This document shows positions 35,552 through 44,380 of a stretch of 64,000 nt of DNA, one piece after another. The notes beneath the pieces are model-generated. The model made no database searches. It had not been told where the DNA came from and worked only from the letters and a program-made list of their open reading frames with translations. Both the position numbers and the translations under genes were made by a program. Position 1 is the stretch's first letter. The number at the start of each line of letters is the position of its first letter. This stretch comes from Carnobacterium_A sp047553015 (GTDB lineage: Bacteria > Bacillota > Bacilli > Lactobacillales > Carnobacteriaceae): assembly GCF_047553015.1 (NCBI RefSeq), contig NZ_CP180212.1, positions 372,001 through 436,000 of the forward strand, written 5' to 3'.

Positions 35552-36830
35552 AACGATTACGATTGCAGAATACGACCGAATCTATGCGAATGATACTTTT
35601 CAAGGCGTAAAAATTGCAAAAAAAGATATACAAGAATTAAAGGATTTTATTGATGAGAGTAACAGTGAATCTTCAAGTATGTCAGATTATTTACGACCTA
35701 TCCGTAATGGCGTTCAAGCCAATCAATATGTAGGTGTATTGCAGACTAAGTCAGGACTCACAATTGAAATTTTGCCTAAAATTTCTCGCACACATCCAAA
35801 TGATGAACAAGTTAGAGAATTATTTATTCGTATGCTGCGTACAGTAAAAAGGATTGATGGGAAAAACTTTGGTCAGGCCAATTTAAGTACCTATAAAAAG
35901 CCTATTTTAGAACTATTTATTGCGATGTTTATTGCTGAAGTAGATAATATTTTAAAAAGAGGGTTGAAATCTAGTTATATCACTAAACAAAGCAACGAAA
36001 CCTTTTTAAAAGGGAAGTTACTGTTGCAACAGCAAATCCAGTATAATGCGATAAACAAAGCGAAGTTTTATACTGAATTTGATGAGTTTGAGGTAAACGG
36101 AGCAGAAAATCAATTGATCAAAACGACGTTAAGTTACCTATTGGGAGTCTCTCATGATCCACGAAATCAACGGTTAATGAGAGAACAACTAGTTTATTTT
36201 GAAAAAGTACAGGTGACGTTCCAACCCCAAATGGCTTTTCAAAAGGTTTCAATAAAACGACAATTTCAGTATTACGAGCAAGCTTTAAAGTGGGCTGAGA
36301 TTTTTTTGAAGCAAAAATCGTTTACTTCATTTAAAGGAAGTTCGTTAGCTTTTGCTTTATTATTTCCAATGGATAAAATTTTTGAGGCTTACATAGCCAC
36401 TAAGATGAAAAAGGCTCTGCCTCAGTTAAAAGTAGAAACTCAAGAACAACGATACTTTTTATTTGATGGAGACGATAATAATAAAAGTAGTTACCGTCTA
36501 CGTCCAGATGCTGTCATTCGCTCTACTCTTGAAAGCGAGCAGGTAGTGATTGTGGATACAAAGTGGAAACTTTTAAAAGCAGATGGACCATCACAAGCGG
36601 ATTTGTATCAGATGTATGCGTATTTTACACGCTACAGCCATCATTCAGAATCACTAGCAAAAGTGATTTTATTGTATCCTAAGAGTGATGATTATAAGGA
36701 AACGACTTTTAAGAGCTTAGATTTTTCTACTAATAGACTAGAGCTTGGAGCAAAAATTGAAGTGAGATACATTGATTTGTTTAGCCCAACGATTGAAGAT
36801 CAACTACGAAGCCTCGTTGCTAATAAATAA
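35544..36830 (+). CDS. mcrC: McrC nuclease subunit
   Basis: About 428 residues from ATG 35544, which overlaps the mcrB stop by eight bases and matches the usual McrC opening (ITIAEYDRI); the frame is open earlier inside mcrB. SGLTIEILPKIS is the conserved DUF2357-like strand. The nuclease motif is YRLRPDAVIR (about 318-327), then VVIVDTKWK (about 334-342): D...DxK. It cleaves DNA when activated by McrB-GTP. A terminator follows immediately, closing the island. Confidence 0.92.
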   Translation: MNRTITIAEYDRIYANDTFQGVKIAKKDIQELKDFIDESNSESSSMSDYLRPIRNGVQANQYVGVLQTKSGLTIEILPKISRTHPNDEQVRELFIRMLRTVKRIDGKNFGQANLSTYKKPILELFIAMFIAEVDNILKRGLKSSYITKQSNETFLKGKLLLQQQIQYNAINKAKFYTEFDEFEVNGAENQLIKTTLSYLLGVSHDPRNQRLMREQLVYFEKVQVTFQPQMAFQKVSIKRQFQYYEQALKWAEIFLKQKSFTSFKGSSLAFALLFPMDKIFEAYIATKMKKALPQLKVETQEQRYFLFDGDDNNKSSYRLRPDAVIRSTLESEQVVIVDTKWKLLKADGPSQADLYQMYAYFTRYSHHSESLAKVILLYPKSDDYKETTFKSLDFSTNRLELGAKIEVRYIDLFSPTIEDQLRSLVANK

Positions 36831-36879
36831 AGTATAAAAAGACTGTAAACACACTCAGTGTATCCAGTCTTTTTGTACT
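36831..36879 (+). terminator. Terminator of mcrBC
   Basis: AGTATAAAAAGACTG (36831-36845) pairs with CAGTCTTTTTGTACT (36865-36879) around a 19-base loop. Confidence 0.8.
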
Positions 36880-37117
36880 TTATTCGAATTATCTACTGCA
36901 TACAGTCTCTTACTCTGTTATAATAGCGCTCGATGTAGTAAAATAAATCGAACCAATCATTTTGAAAATGGTGCTATCAAATTTTTAGCATAGTTAGAGT
37001 TAAGTTAGTTGGGATAAAAAGTATTTCTGTTAAAATAAATAAACTAAAAAAAGATAGTGAATAGATAAGAAGCAAACTCACTTTACTTTTCAATTTGTTA
37101 GACGAAAGGATTTTAAA

Positions 37118-38107
37118 ATGAAAGATAATTTTTGGCAAGAATTGCCACGACCGTTTTTTGTATTAGCACCCATGGAAGACGTGACAGATGTCGTATTTCG
37201 TCATGTAGTCGCTAAAGCTGCAAAACCTGATGTTTTTTTTACTGAGTTTACGAATAGTGAAAGTTACTGTCACCCAGAAGGCAAAGAAAGTGTTCGTGGG
37301 CGGTTGACGTTTACAGAAGACGAACAGCCAATGGTTGCTCATATCTGGGGAGATAAACCTGAGTTCTTTAGAGAGATGAGTATCGGTATGGCAGAACTAG
37401 GGTTTCGTGGATTAGATTTGAACATGGGTTGTCCAGCACCGAATGTCTTCAAGCATGGCCGAGGATCAGGATTGATTCTGCGTACAGAAGTTGCGGCGGA
37501 ATTGATTGAAGCAGCCAAAGCAGGTGGCCTTCCAGTAAGTGTGAAGACTAGATTAGGAGCGGCTAGTGTCGATGAATACAAAGCTTGGCTAACGCACTTA
37601 TTGAAACAAGATATTGCGAACCTATCGATTCACTTACGTACCAAAAGAGAGATGAGTAAGGTAGATGCACACTGGGAATTGATTCCAGAAATCAAGAAAT
37701 TGCGTGATGAGATTGCACCTCAAACCTTGCTAACAATTAATGGCGATATTCCTGATTATAAAACAGGCATGGAGCTAGCTGAAAGTTACGGAATTGATGG
37801 CGTGATGATTGGACGTGGAATTTTCCATAATCCATTTGCTTTTGAAAAAGAACCTAGAGAGCATGGGCCAAAAGAATTGTTAGATTTATTCAGAACGCAC
37901 TTAGATTTATTTGATCAGTTTTCAGAAACGGATACACGTATCTTCAAACCACTGCGTCGTTTCTTTAAAATTTATATCCGTGAATTTAAAGGAGCAAGTG
38001 CTTTAAGAGTCCAATTAATGGAAACTCAAACAACAGCTGAAGTTCGGACATTGTTGGATGAATTTGAAGCGAAGTATCTTGTTGAGAACGAGACGGTCTT
38101 AAACTAA
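37118..38107 (+). CDS. dus: tRNA-dihydrouridine synthase
   Basis: 329 residues, FMN-dependent reduction of uridines in tRNA. LAPMEDVTDVVFRHV begins the TIM barrel, the catalytic Cys is in LNMGCPAPNVFKHGRGSGLI, and SVKTRLGA, LSIHLRTKREMSKV and GVMIGRGIFHNPF supply FMN and RNA contacts. The C-terminal helical domain is present. GAAAGGA lies upstream. An extended -10 (TGTTATAAT, 36916-36924) is ~190 bases away. It is the first core gene after the defence island. Confidence 0.92.
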   Translation: MKDNFWQELPRPFFVLAPMEDVTDVVFRHVVAKAAKPDVFFTEFTNSESYCHPEGKESVRGRLTFTEDEQPMVAHIWGDKPEFFREMSIGMAELGFRGLDLNMGCPAPNVFKHGRGSGLILRTEVAAELIEAAKAGGLPVSVKTRLGAASVDEYKAWLTHLLKQDIANLSIHLRTKREMSKVDAHWELIPEIKKLRDEIAPQTLLTINGDIPDYKTGMELAESYGIDGVMIGRGIFHNPFAFEKEPREHGPKELLDLFRTHLDLFDQFSETDTRIFKPLRRFFKIYIREFKGASALRVQLMETQTTAEVRTLLDEFEAKYLVENETVLN

Positions 38108-38109
38108 TT

Positions 38110-38153
38110 AAAAAAGCTTGAAGAATCAGTACATGATTTTTTAAGGCTTTTTT
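38110..38153 (+). terminator. Terminator of dus
   Basis: AAAAAGCTTGAAGAATCA against TGATTTTTTAAGGCTTTTTT, an imperfect stem with a T-run. Confidence 0.7.
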
Positions 38154-38259
38154 TGTAAGAGAAGAGATAAAGTAGAAGAAAAGAACAAAAATAGCAAGGA
38201 ATTAAAAACTGGAAATAGAGCATATAAGTATTTAATGCTGACAGTAAAAAAGGAGTGGA

Positions 38260-38550
38260 ATGGATATGGATAACAAAGAATTACCCATCATACCGGTTAA
38301 TGACTTTCCTGAATACAACGTAGCTACTCAAGACTACTTGTGGCCGGTAATCGTGAAGTACCATGAGCAACCAGAGATTAAATTTTTTACTTCTAAATCA
38401 GAGATAATGAAAGCATTCCGCCTATTAGATGCTATAGGTGAAAGTGATTCAGATTTGCCAATAGCAATAGGTGATCGTACATTTAAACAAGACAAGTTAA
38501 AATCGCTACATTTTGAAGGGCGAACGTATGCTTTTTATGATCAAGAATAA
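38260..38550 (+). CDS. Hypothetical small acidic protein
   Basis: 96 residues, behind AAAAAAGGAG; ATG 38260 or 38266 may be used. Contains EYNVATQDYLWPVIVKYHEQ and IAIGDRTFKQDKLKSLHFEG. No recognised domain. Likely monocistronic and cytoplasmic. Confidence 0.7.
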   Translation: MDMDNKELPIIPVNDFPEYNVATQDYLWPVIVKYHEQPEIKFFTSKSEIMKAFRLLDAIGESDSDLPIAIGDRTFKQDKLKSLHFEGRTYAFYDQE

Positions 38551-38576
38551 ACTTTTTAAAATAGGGATAAAAAAAA

Positions 38577-39917
38577 CTAGTTTCTAGAAAATATAGAGTT
38601 CGTTTTTTGTTTAAGGACTGATTTATGGTTCAAATGATTTAAATACAGACTAATTCCAGTTACAATCAGTTCTGTTAGTACGAATGAAAACCATACACCT
38701 GTCATAGTCCAAAAATAACTCGCGATTAGAAGGATAGGAACAATGAGGACCAATCCTCGTAAAAGTGAAATGAATAGGGCTTCTCTGACATGTTCTGTCG
38801 CACTTAAGATCATGGTGGTTACAATCGTTACTCCGGCAAAAAAGAAGCCAAGAAAATAGATTTTTAAACCGACAGCTGCTATTTCTGCTACACGGCGATT
38901 GTTTTCACTGTTGAAAAGGTGTATCATGCTTTCAGAAAATACGAGTATAATCGTATAGAGTGTAAAAGCGATTAGAAGAGCGGTAACCAAAGCATAGTGA
39001 CGGATCTTTTTAAGTTTATCGAATTCTTTTAATCCAAAATAGTGGCTGATTAATGGTTGGGTACCTTGAGCTAATCCAGTGAAAATCGCAATGGCTACTA
39101 AAGCTAAATTTGCTACAATGGCATAGGCCGCTACTCCATCATTTCCTTCTAGTCGTAAAATAACCCTGTTAAAAGTAATCAAAGCAACGGCTGAAGAAAT
39201 TTCAATCACAAAGGAAGACAAGCCCAAACTGAAAATATCCTTAACACGTTTTAATTCTAGTTTAGTTTTAATCAACTTGATTGTGTTGTTCTTTTGTACG
39301 AAATGAATAAGTAAAACAAAGATACTTATAATGGGAGCCAGCCCGGTTGCAAAAGCAGCACCAAATATTCCCATATTAAGCGGGAATATAAATATATAGT
39401 CTAAAATAATATTTGAAAAACTACCGACCAACATGGCAATCATGGATAAATTTGGGTTGTTATCATTTCTTACAAAAGCTAATAGAATGTTATTGACTAT
39501 AAAAAAGGGTGCGAAAATGAGAATCGTAGTCAGATACGTTTGTGTTAATGGGAGAGTGAGGCTATCTGCTCCTAGACCACTAGCTAAACGTTTTGCGCCA
39601 AAAATACCAATCAAGAGTAATAGTACTCCTACCATGAGACCTATTTTTAAAGAGATAGAAAATACACGAGTAGCGCTCTCTTTCTTTTGTACTTTTAACA
39701 GAATGAATTTAGTAGCCCCGCCAATCCCGATCATTAGACCCAGTCCGTGTATGATACTATAAATAGAAATTGAAAGATTCAGTGAGGCTATGCCTATAGA
39801 GCCTAAAGCTTTAGAAACAAAGTAGGTATCCGCCAAAATGTATAGAGAAAGACCAATCATGCCTAAAATATTGACACTGGCGTACTGAATAAATTTTTTA
39901 AGAATTGATGGTTTCAT
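38577..39917 (-). CDS. mepA: MATE-family efflux transporter (MepA-like)
   Basis: 446 residues, twelve membrane segments in two homologous halves, typical of cation-coupled MATE exporters (LGMIGLSLYILADTYFVSKALG and GLAQGTQPLISHYFG). I choose the ATG at 39917 with AAAGGAG upstream rather than 39956, which falls inside a terminator hairpin. The 5' leader carries a riboswitch-like element, so export of guanidinium-like or other cationic compounds is likely. Confidence 0.85.
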   Translation of the reverse strand: MKPSILKKFIQYASVNILGMIGLSLYILADTYFVSKALGSIGIASLNLSISIYSIIHGLGLMIGIGGATKFILLKVQKKESATRVFSISLKIGLMVGVLLLLIGIFGAKRLASGLGADSLTLPLTQTYLTTILIFAPFFIVNNILLAFVRNDNNPNLSMIAMLVGSFSNIILDYIFIFPLNMGIFGAAFATGLAPIISIFVLLIHFVQKNNTIKLIKTKLELKRVKDIFSLGLSSFVIEISSAVALITFNRVILRLEGNDGVAAYAIVANLALVAIAIFTGLAQGTQPLISHYFGLKEFDKLKKIRHYALVTALLIAFTLYTIILVFSESMIHLFNSENNRRVAEIAAVGLKIYFLGFFFAGVTIVTTMILSATEHVREALFISLLRGLVLIVPILLIASYFWTMTGVWFSFVLTELIVTGISLYLNHLNHKSVLKQKTNSIFSRN

Positions 39918-39936
39918 TTTTTCTCCTTTCAAAACA

Positions 39937-40020
39937 AAAAGGTATTCTGGTAACATTCCTCCAAAGACCTAATGGAATGCTACAGAATACCTTTTAAACT
40001 TCACCCGGTGGCAAAGTTTA
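39937..40020 (-). promoter_or_regulatory. Probable guanidine-IV (mepA motif) riboswitch with terminator
   Basis: Read on the minus strand: hairpin AAACTT-(TGCCACCGGGTG)-AAGTTT (39996-40019), followed at once by a terminator stem AAAAGGTATTCTG ... CAGAATACCTTTT (39937-39995) with a T-run, then the ribosome site. The loop ACC can pair with the GGT at the foot of the terminator, which would open it. The layout and MATE target fit the guanidine-IV class, for which I recall a CCACCGGGT-type core; exact identity needs a covariance search. Confidence 0.6.
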
Positions 40021-40045
40021 GGCTTATATTTTTACTCTTCAAAGT

Positions 40046-40074
40046 AGTATAGTACACGTTCTATAGATGGTCAA
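40046..40074 (-). promoter_or_regulatory. Promoter of the riboswitch-MATE transcript
   Basis: Minus strand TTGACC (40069-40074), 17 bases, TATACT (40046-40051). Start near 40038 gives a ~120-base leader. Confidence 0.8.
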
Positions 40075-40315
40075 GCAACCGAAATCTAGTTCATCATAAA
40101 ATTCAAACAAAAAAGTTGACTAAACCTAGTTTCCAAACAGAATAGTTAGGAGCTCTTTTTTTCTAATTCACTATTTTTAAACGAATAGGATAAGTCATTT
40201 TATGGTTAAATACTGTTATTTTAGTAGCGATTCTTTCTACTTTCTAATTAAAATAAAGATAGCAGAGCGTGTTTCTGATCTAAGAAAAGTGTTTTTTGAC
40301 AATTTTTATCTTTTA

Positions 40316-40352
40316 CGAAAAAAAGCTCCCAAGACAGCTGTTTTGGGAACGA
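40316..40352 (-). terminator. Terminator of the trp-PTS operon
   Basis: Minus strand GTTCCCAAAACAGCTGTCTTGGGAGC then seven T's. The stem CCCAA...TTGGG lies ~45 bases after the IIC stop. Confidence 0.75.
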
Positions 40353-40394
40353 TTGAAAGTAGTTATATAGAAGAATTTGACTATTTAGTCTTTA

Positions 40395-41672
40395 TTATCC
40401 ACCTATCATTTTAAGTAGAAGACCTAGAAGTGGTCCATAAAACGCGTAGTCCGTTTCACTTAAGATACGCATAATAGGGGCGTAACTCCCAACCATTGGT
40501 AAAAGAAATGCTTGGCCAAAAATAAGGATTAAACCATTTACAAAAGAGCCAATCAGAGCGCCTCTTCTTCCACCAAATGCATTACCAAAAATACCTGTAA
40601 TGGCGCCTGTGAAGAATGTCGGGATTAAAGCTGGAAAAACAACGATTGGATAATTTAATAGGCCTAAAACGAGCATACCCACTAACCCAGCGACGAGGCT
40701 GGAAAGAAAGCCAACGATAACAGAAGTAGGGTAATGAGGAAATAGTAATGGGATATCTAATCCAGGAATTGAATCTGGGATAAGTTTAGTAGCAATTCCA
40801 TGAAACGCTGGAATAATCTCTGAAAGCATCATTCGTACGCCAGTTAGAATAACAGTAATCCAAACACCAAATTCAACACCACGAAGAATAGAGTATACAA
40901 AAATATCTTGTCCGTTACTGATATTTTCAGCAACCCATCCAGCCCCTGCAAAGAGGGAAATAGATAAGAATAAGAGAGACATGACAAGCGTAAGAGCAAT
41001 AGTCATTTCTCTTAAGAAACTTAATTGCTTTGGTATATGCATCGTCTCTAAATCATTCTTTTTGTTTCCAAATAATTTTGCTAGACCAGCAGAAATGAGA
41101 AGTCCGACTGAACTAGAATGAGCAAGAGTGAATCCTTCTCCACCTTTGATGTGTTTCATAAGTGGTGCAACATAGGCACAGCTTATCGTCATATAAAATC
41201 CTAGTAAAAGTGATCCAATTAAGACTAAAGGTATAAGTTCAAGTGAGGTATTAAATTTTAATAAAGCCGCGATTAATCCAGCATAGAAGAAAGAAACATG
41301 TGCTGAAAGGTGAACGTATTTCCATTTTGTAAAGCGTGCAAGAAGTAAATTTACCAAGAAACCAAAAGCAAATATCAAAGCCATTTCAGTTCCTATCTCT
41401 GATAAACTTTCTGTTTGGGCAGCACCGATATCAGTAGGTACTGCCTGAATGTTAAAGATTTTAGAAAACAGTGGTTGTAAAGGGAGAAGGGCAACACCTA
41501 ATGTTTGCCCGCCTATATTGATCATGGTAAAACCAATCATCGTTTTAATGACACTTGGAAGAATCTGAAACCATAGTTTTTTCTGAGCAATCATTCCTAT
41601 TAGGACTACAAATCCAATAATAAAGACAGCTTGCCCTAAGATAGTAGTAATAAAGTACATAAATAGTCCCAC
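40395..41672 (-). CDS. PTS EIIC, ascorbate (SgaT/UlaA) family
   Basis: 425 residues, about ten to eleven membrane segments. GQTLGVALLPLQPLF, LSAHVSFFYAGLIAAL, GITGIFGNAFGGRRGA and the C-terminal LLLKMIGG are as in UlaA-type permeases. It would carry substrate across the membrane for phosphorylation by IIB. It is the last gene of an operon starting at a Trp T-box and containing trpBA. There are no ascorbate or sugar-acid catabolic genes here, so the substrate is probably not ascorbate. Confidence 0.85.
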   Translation of the reverse strand: MGLFMYFITTILGQAVFIIGFVVLIGMIAQKKLWFQILPSVIKTMIGFTMINIGGQTLGVALLPLQPLFSKIFNIQAVPTDIGAAQTESLSEIGTEMALIFAFGFLVNLLLARFTKWKYVHLSAHVSFFYAGLIAALLKFNTSLELIPLVLIGSLLLGFYMTISCAYVAPLMKHIKGGEGFTLAHSSSVGLLISAGLAKLFGNKKNDLETMHIPKQLSFLREMTIALTLVMSLLFLSISLFAGAGWVAENISNGQDIFVYSILRGVEFGVWITVILTGVRMMLSEIIPAFHGIATKLIPDSIPGLDIPLLFPHYPTSVIVGFLSSLVAGLVGMLVLGLLNYPIVVFPALIPTFFTGAITGIFGNAFGGRRGALIGSFVNGLILIFGQAFLLPMVGSYAPIMRILSETDYAFYGPLLGLLLKMIGG

Positions 41673-41685
41673 AGTTTATCTCCTT

Positions 41686-41964
41686 TTACGATAAGTTTTT
41701 TATTGTTTCTAAAAGTTGTTCTTTCAAGTAAGGTTTATCTATCATATTATCCATTCGAACAATGCGGACTGAAGAACTGCGTAGTGTATCCGCAAAATCA
41801 GAAGTCGTAATTAAAATATCATAGCTGTCTGGATCTACGGAACTGATATCTGATGCTTCAACATTAGCCTCAATTTCTTCAGCGTCTAAAATTTGCTGCG
41901 AAAATAGGCGCATCATTAAACTACTTCCTACTCCAGCTCCACAAACGGTCACAATTTTAATCAT
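41686..41964 (-). CDS. PTS EIIB, lactose/ascorbate type
   Basis: 92 residues. The phospho-cysteine is in VTVCGAGVGSSLMMR (residue ~9), as in UlaB/SgaB. It takes phosphate from IIA and passes it to the substrate in IIC. It overlaps the IIA gene by eight bases, and IIC starts 13 bases later. Confidence 0.87.
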   Translation of the reverse strand: MIKIVTVCGAGVGSSLMMRLFSQQILDAEEIEANVEASDISSVDPDSYDILITTSDFADTLRSSSVRIVRMDNMIDKPYLKEQLLETIKNLS

Positions 41965-42418
41965 TTTTAGCTCCTCCTTTTATAATAGCTAACATTTCCT
42001 TAGCTGATGTTGCTTCCTTTATACCTCTTATCTTTTCTTCATTTCCTAGTATATCTACTAATTCAGATAAGGCTTCTAAGTGAGATTGATGATCCACTGC
42101 ACATAATCCAATCACAATTGTTACGGGATCATTTTTTGGATGTCCAAATACTACTGGTTCTTTTAATGTAACGAGACTCAAACCGATAGCTAACACTCCT
42201 TCTTCTGGTCTAGCGTGAGGCATTGCAATGCCTGGTGCAATAACGATATAGCTGCCATTAGTTGCGATGTTTCTAATCATGGCATTGATGTAGCTTTCTT
42301 TTGCATAGCCTTTAGTGACAAGGAGTTGACCGACCAAAGAAACGGCTTCATCTCGTGTTTTGCATTCATAATTGACTTGTATCATATCGGGGGTCAGTAT
42401 ATCTAATAATAGGGTCAT
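41957..42418 (-). CDS. PTS EIIA, mannitol/fructose (UlaC) type
   Basis: 153 residues, PTS_EIIA_2 domain. The phosphorylated His is in GIAMPHARPEEGV (about residues 60-72). It overlaps the end of trpA by four bases (ATGA), the strongest sign that the PTS is translated with tryptophan synthase. Confidence 0.87.
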   Translation of the reverse strand: MTLLLDILTPDMIQVNYECKTRDEAVSLVGQLLVTKGYAKESYINAMIRNIATNGSYIVIAPGIAMPHARPEEGVLAIGLSLVTLKEPVVFGHPKNDPVTIVIGLCAVDHQSHLEALSELVDILGNEEKIRGIKEATSAKEMLAIIKGGAKND

Positions 42419-43191
42419 AGTACTCTAATGGCTTCTTTCATTTGAAAGACAAAATCTTTTACGTGAGGGACGCATGTCTCTCCATACTTGCCACATATTT
42501 CTACAATGGCTGAACCGACGATAACGCCATCTGACAAAGCAGCCATTTTTTTTGCTTGTTCTACAGTCGAAATTCCAAAACCAATAGCGCAAGGAACGGT
42601 ACTGTTTTTTCTTATCCTTTCAATACTCTCTCCAATGTCATTAGAGAGAGTATTTCTTGTACCCGTTACTCCTAAAGAAGAAACACAATAAACGAACCCC
42701 TTTGCTTGGCTTGCGATTGTAGTAACTCTTTCTTTAGACGTTGGGGCAATAAGTGAAATGAAGTCTATCTCATATTTAGTACAAGCCATTAAAAATTCAT
42801 CTTTTTCTTCAAAAGGCACATCAGGAACAATCAAGGCATCAACGCCTATTTCTTTCATAGTTTTAATGAATCGTTCGATATTATATGAAAAGACGACATT
42901 TGCATATGTCATAAATGCCAGAGGAACTTGAGAGTTCTTTCTGACTTTTCTAACCATCTCAAAAATTTTATCAGTAGTAATATCGTTTTTAAAAGCTCTT
43001 AAACTAGAAGCTTGTATTACAGGACCTTCTGCTGTGGGGTCAGAAAAAGGAATACCTAATTCTATTAGATCTGCTCCCGCTTCTTCCATGGCATAGACGA
43101 GTTTCTCAGTGATTTCTAAGTTTGGATCCCCACAGGTTATGAAGGGAATAAAGGCTTTACCATTTTCAAAAGCTTGCTTCGTTCTATTCAT
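42415..43191 (-). CDS. trpA: Tryptophan synthase alpha chain
   Basis: TIM-barrel enzyme splitting indole-3-glycerol phosphate into indole and glyceraldehyde-3-phosphate, ~258 residues from ATG 43191 (ribosome site AGGGGGG nine bases upstream; 43197 is also possible). The catalytic Glu is in LIELGIPFSDP. The position of catalytic Asp60 reads Glu (PTAEGPVIQ). GVTGTRN and GFGISTVEQ bind the loop and phosphate. It overlaps trpB and the IIA gene. TrpA activity still needs indole-3-glycerol phosphate, though upstream trp genes are decayed. Confidence 0.93.
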   Translation of the reverse strand: MNRTKQAFENGKAFIPFITCGDPNLEITEKLVYAMEEAGADLIELGIPFSDPTAEGPVIQASSLRAFKNDITTDKIFEMVRKVRKNSQVPLAFMTYANVVFSYNIERFIKTMKEIGVDALIVPDVPFEEKDEFLMACTKYEIDFISLIAPTSKERVTTIASQAKGFVYCVSSLGVTGTRNTLSNDIGESIERIRKNSTVPCAIGFGISTVEQAKKMAALSDGVIVGSAIVEICGKYGETCVPHVKDFVFQMKEAIRVL

Positions 43192-44380
43192 TAACATCTT
43201 CCCCCCTATATCTTGCTATTGCAGCACAATCTTTATCGCCACGTCCCGATAGATTTATCACAATTATTTTATCTTTCGATAGGGTAGGCGCAAATTTCAT
43301 AGTATATGCGATGGCATGAGCACTTTCGATTGCTGGAATGATTCCTTCCATTTTTGAAAGATACTCAAAAGCAACGACGGATTCTTCGTCGGTTACTGGA
43401 ACATATTCTGCTCTGCCACTATCATGTAAGTGACTATGCTGAGGACCGACACCTGGATAATCAAGACCAGCTGAAATGGAGTGAACAGGTGATATCTGGC
43501 CATCTTCATTCTGACGGAAATAACTCTTCATCCCATGGAAAATCCCGACATTACCAGTTGTAATACTTGCAGCAGTTTTTTGTGTATCTACTCCTTTACC
43601 AGCAGCTTCACATCCGATTAGACGAACGTCTTCATCTTGGATAAAGTTATAAAAAGCGCCGATTGCATTTGAACCGCCTCCTACACAGGCGATAATAGCA
43701 TCAGGAAGTCTACTTTCTTTTTCAAGGATTTGTTCTTTTATTTCTTTGGAGATGACAGCTTGAAAGTTCGTTACCATAGTAGGGAAAGGATGCGGACCTA
43801 CGACAGAACCAAGAACATAATGAGTGTCATCAATGCGTTTTGTCCACTCACGCATTGTTTCCGATACGGCATCTTTTAAGGTTGCTGTACCCGCGGTGAC
43901 TTCATGTACAGATGCACCTAGCAGTTTCATTTTATAGACATTAAGAGCCTGTCTTTCTGTGTCTTCTTTGCCCATAAATATCTCGCATTCCATTCCGAAA
44001 AGCGCAGCGGCAGTAGCAGTTGCTACGCCATGTTGACCAGCACCTGTTTCAGCGATGACTCGAGTTTTCCCCATTTTCTTCGCTAATAAAACTTGTCCAA
44101 GGACATTATTAATCTTGTGAGCACCTGTATGATTCAAATCTTCTCGTTTAAGATAAATTTTCGCACCACCTAAGTCCTTCGTCATTTTTTCGGCATAATA
44201 AAGTCTAGAGGGTCTACCGGCGTATTCATTTAATAATTCACTGAGTTCATTTTGAAAATCCTCATTATTTTTATAATAGTCATAAGCCGTTTCTAATTCT
44301 GAAAGAGTACCCATAAGTGTTTCAGGTATATATTGACCTCCATGAATTCCAAATCGTCCTTTTTTTATTGTATCTGTCAT
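43184..44380 (-). CDS. trpB: Tryptophan synthase beta chain
   Basis: 398 residues. It condenses indole with serine. The PLP lysine is in HTGAHKINNVLGQ, the phosphate-binding GGGSNAIG and the ETGAGQHGVATA segment are intact, as is the monovalent-cation/COMM region VHSISAGLDYPGVGP. Start ATG 44380 follows AGGAGG and overlaps the trpF remnant stop (ATGA). It is the canonical TrpB1 length, able to pair with TrpA. Confidence 0.95.
   Translation of the reverse strand: MTDTIKKGRFGIHGGQYIPETLMGTLSELETAYDYYKNNEDFQNELSELLNEYAGRPSRLYYAEKMTKDLGGAKIYLKREDLNHTGAHKINNVLGQVLLAKKMGKTRVIAETGAGQHGVATATAAALFGMECEIFMGKEDTERQALNVYKMKLLGASVHEVTAGTATLKDAVSETMREWTKRIDDTHYVLGSVVGPHPFPTMVTNFQAVISKEIKEQILEKESRLPDAIIACVGGGSNAIGAFYNFIQDEDVRLIGCEAAGKGVDTQKTAASITTGNVGIFHGMKSYFRQNEDGQISPVHSISAGLDYPGVGPQHSHLHDSGRAEYVPVTDEESVVAFEYLSKMEGIIPAIESAHAIAYTMKFAPTLSKDKIIVINLSGRGDKDCAAIARYRGEDVNE

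Noticed and set aside
27970..36830. BREX or classical type I/III restriction system
   Set aside because: No methyltransferase, PglZ or specificity subunit is present; the AAA+ and nuclease pairs are McrBC-like.
40202..40414. 70-codon plus-strand ORF
   Set aside because: It lies over the minus-strand terminator and the end of the IIC gene, has no ribosome site and its peptide has no protein-like pattern.
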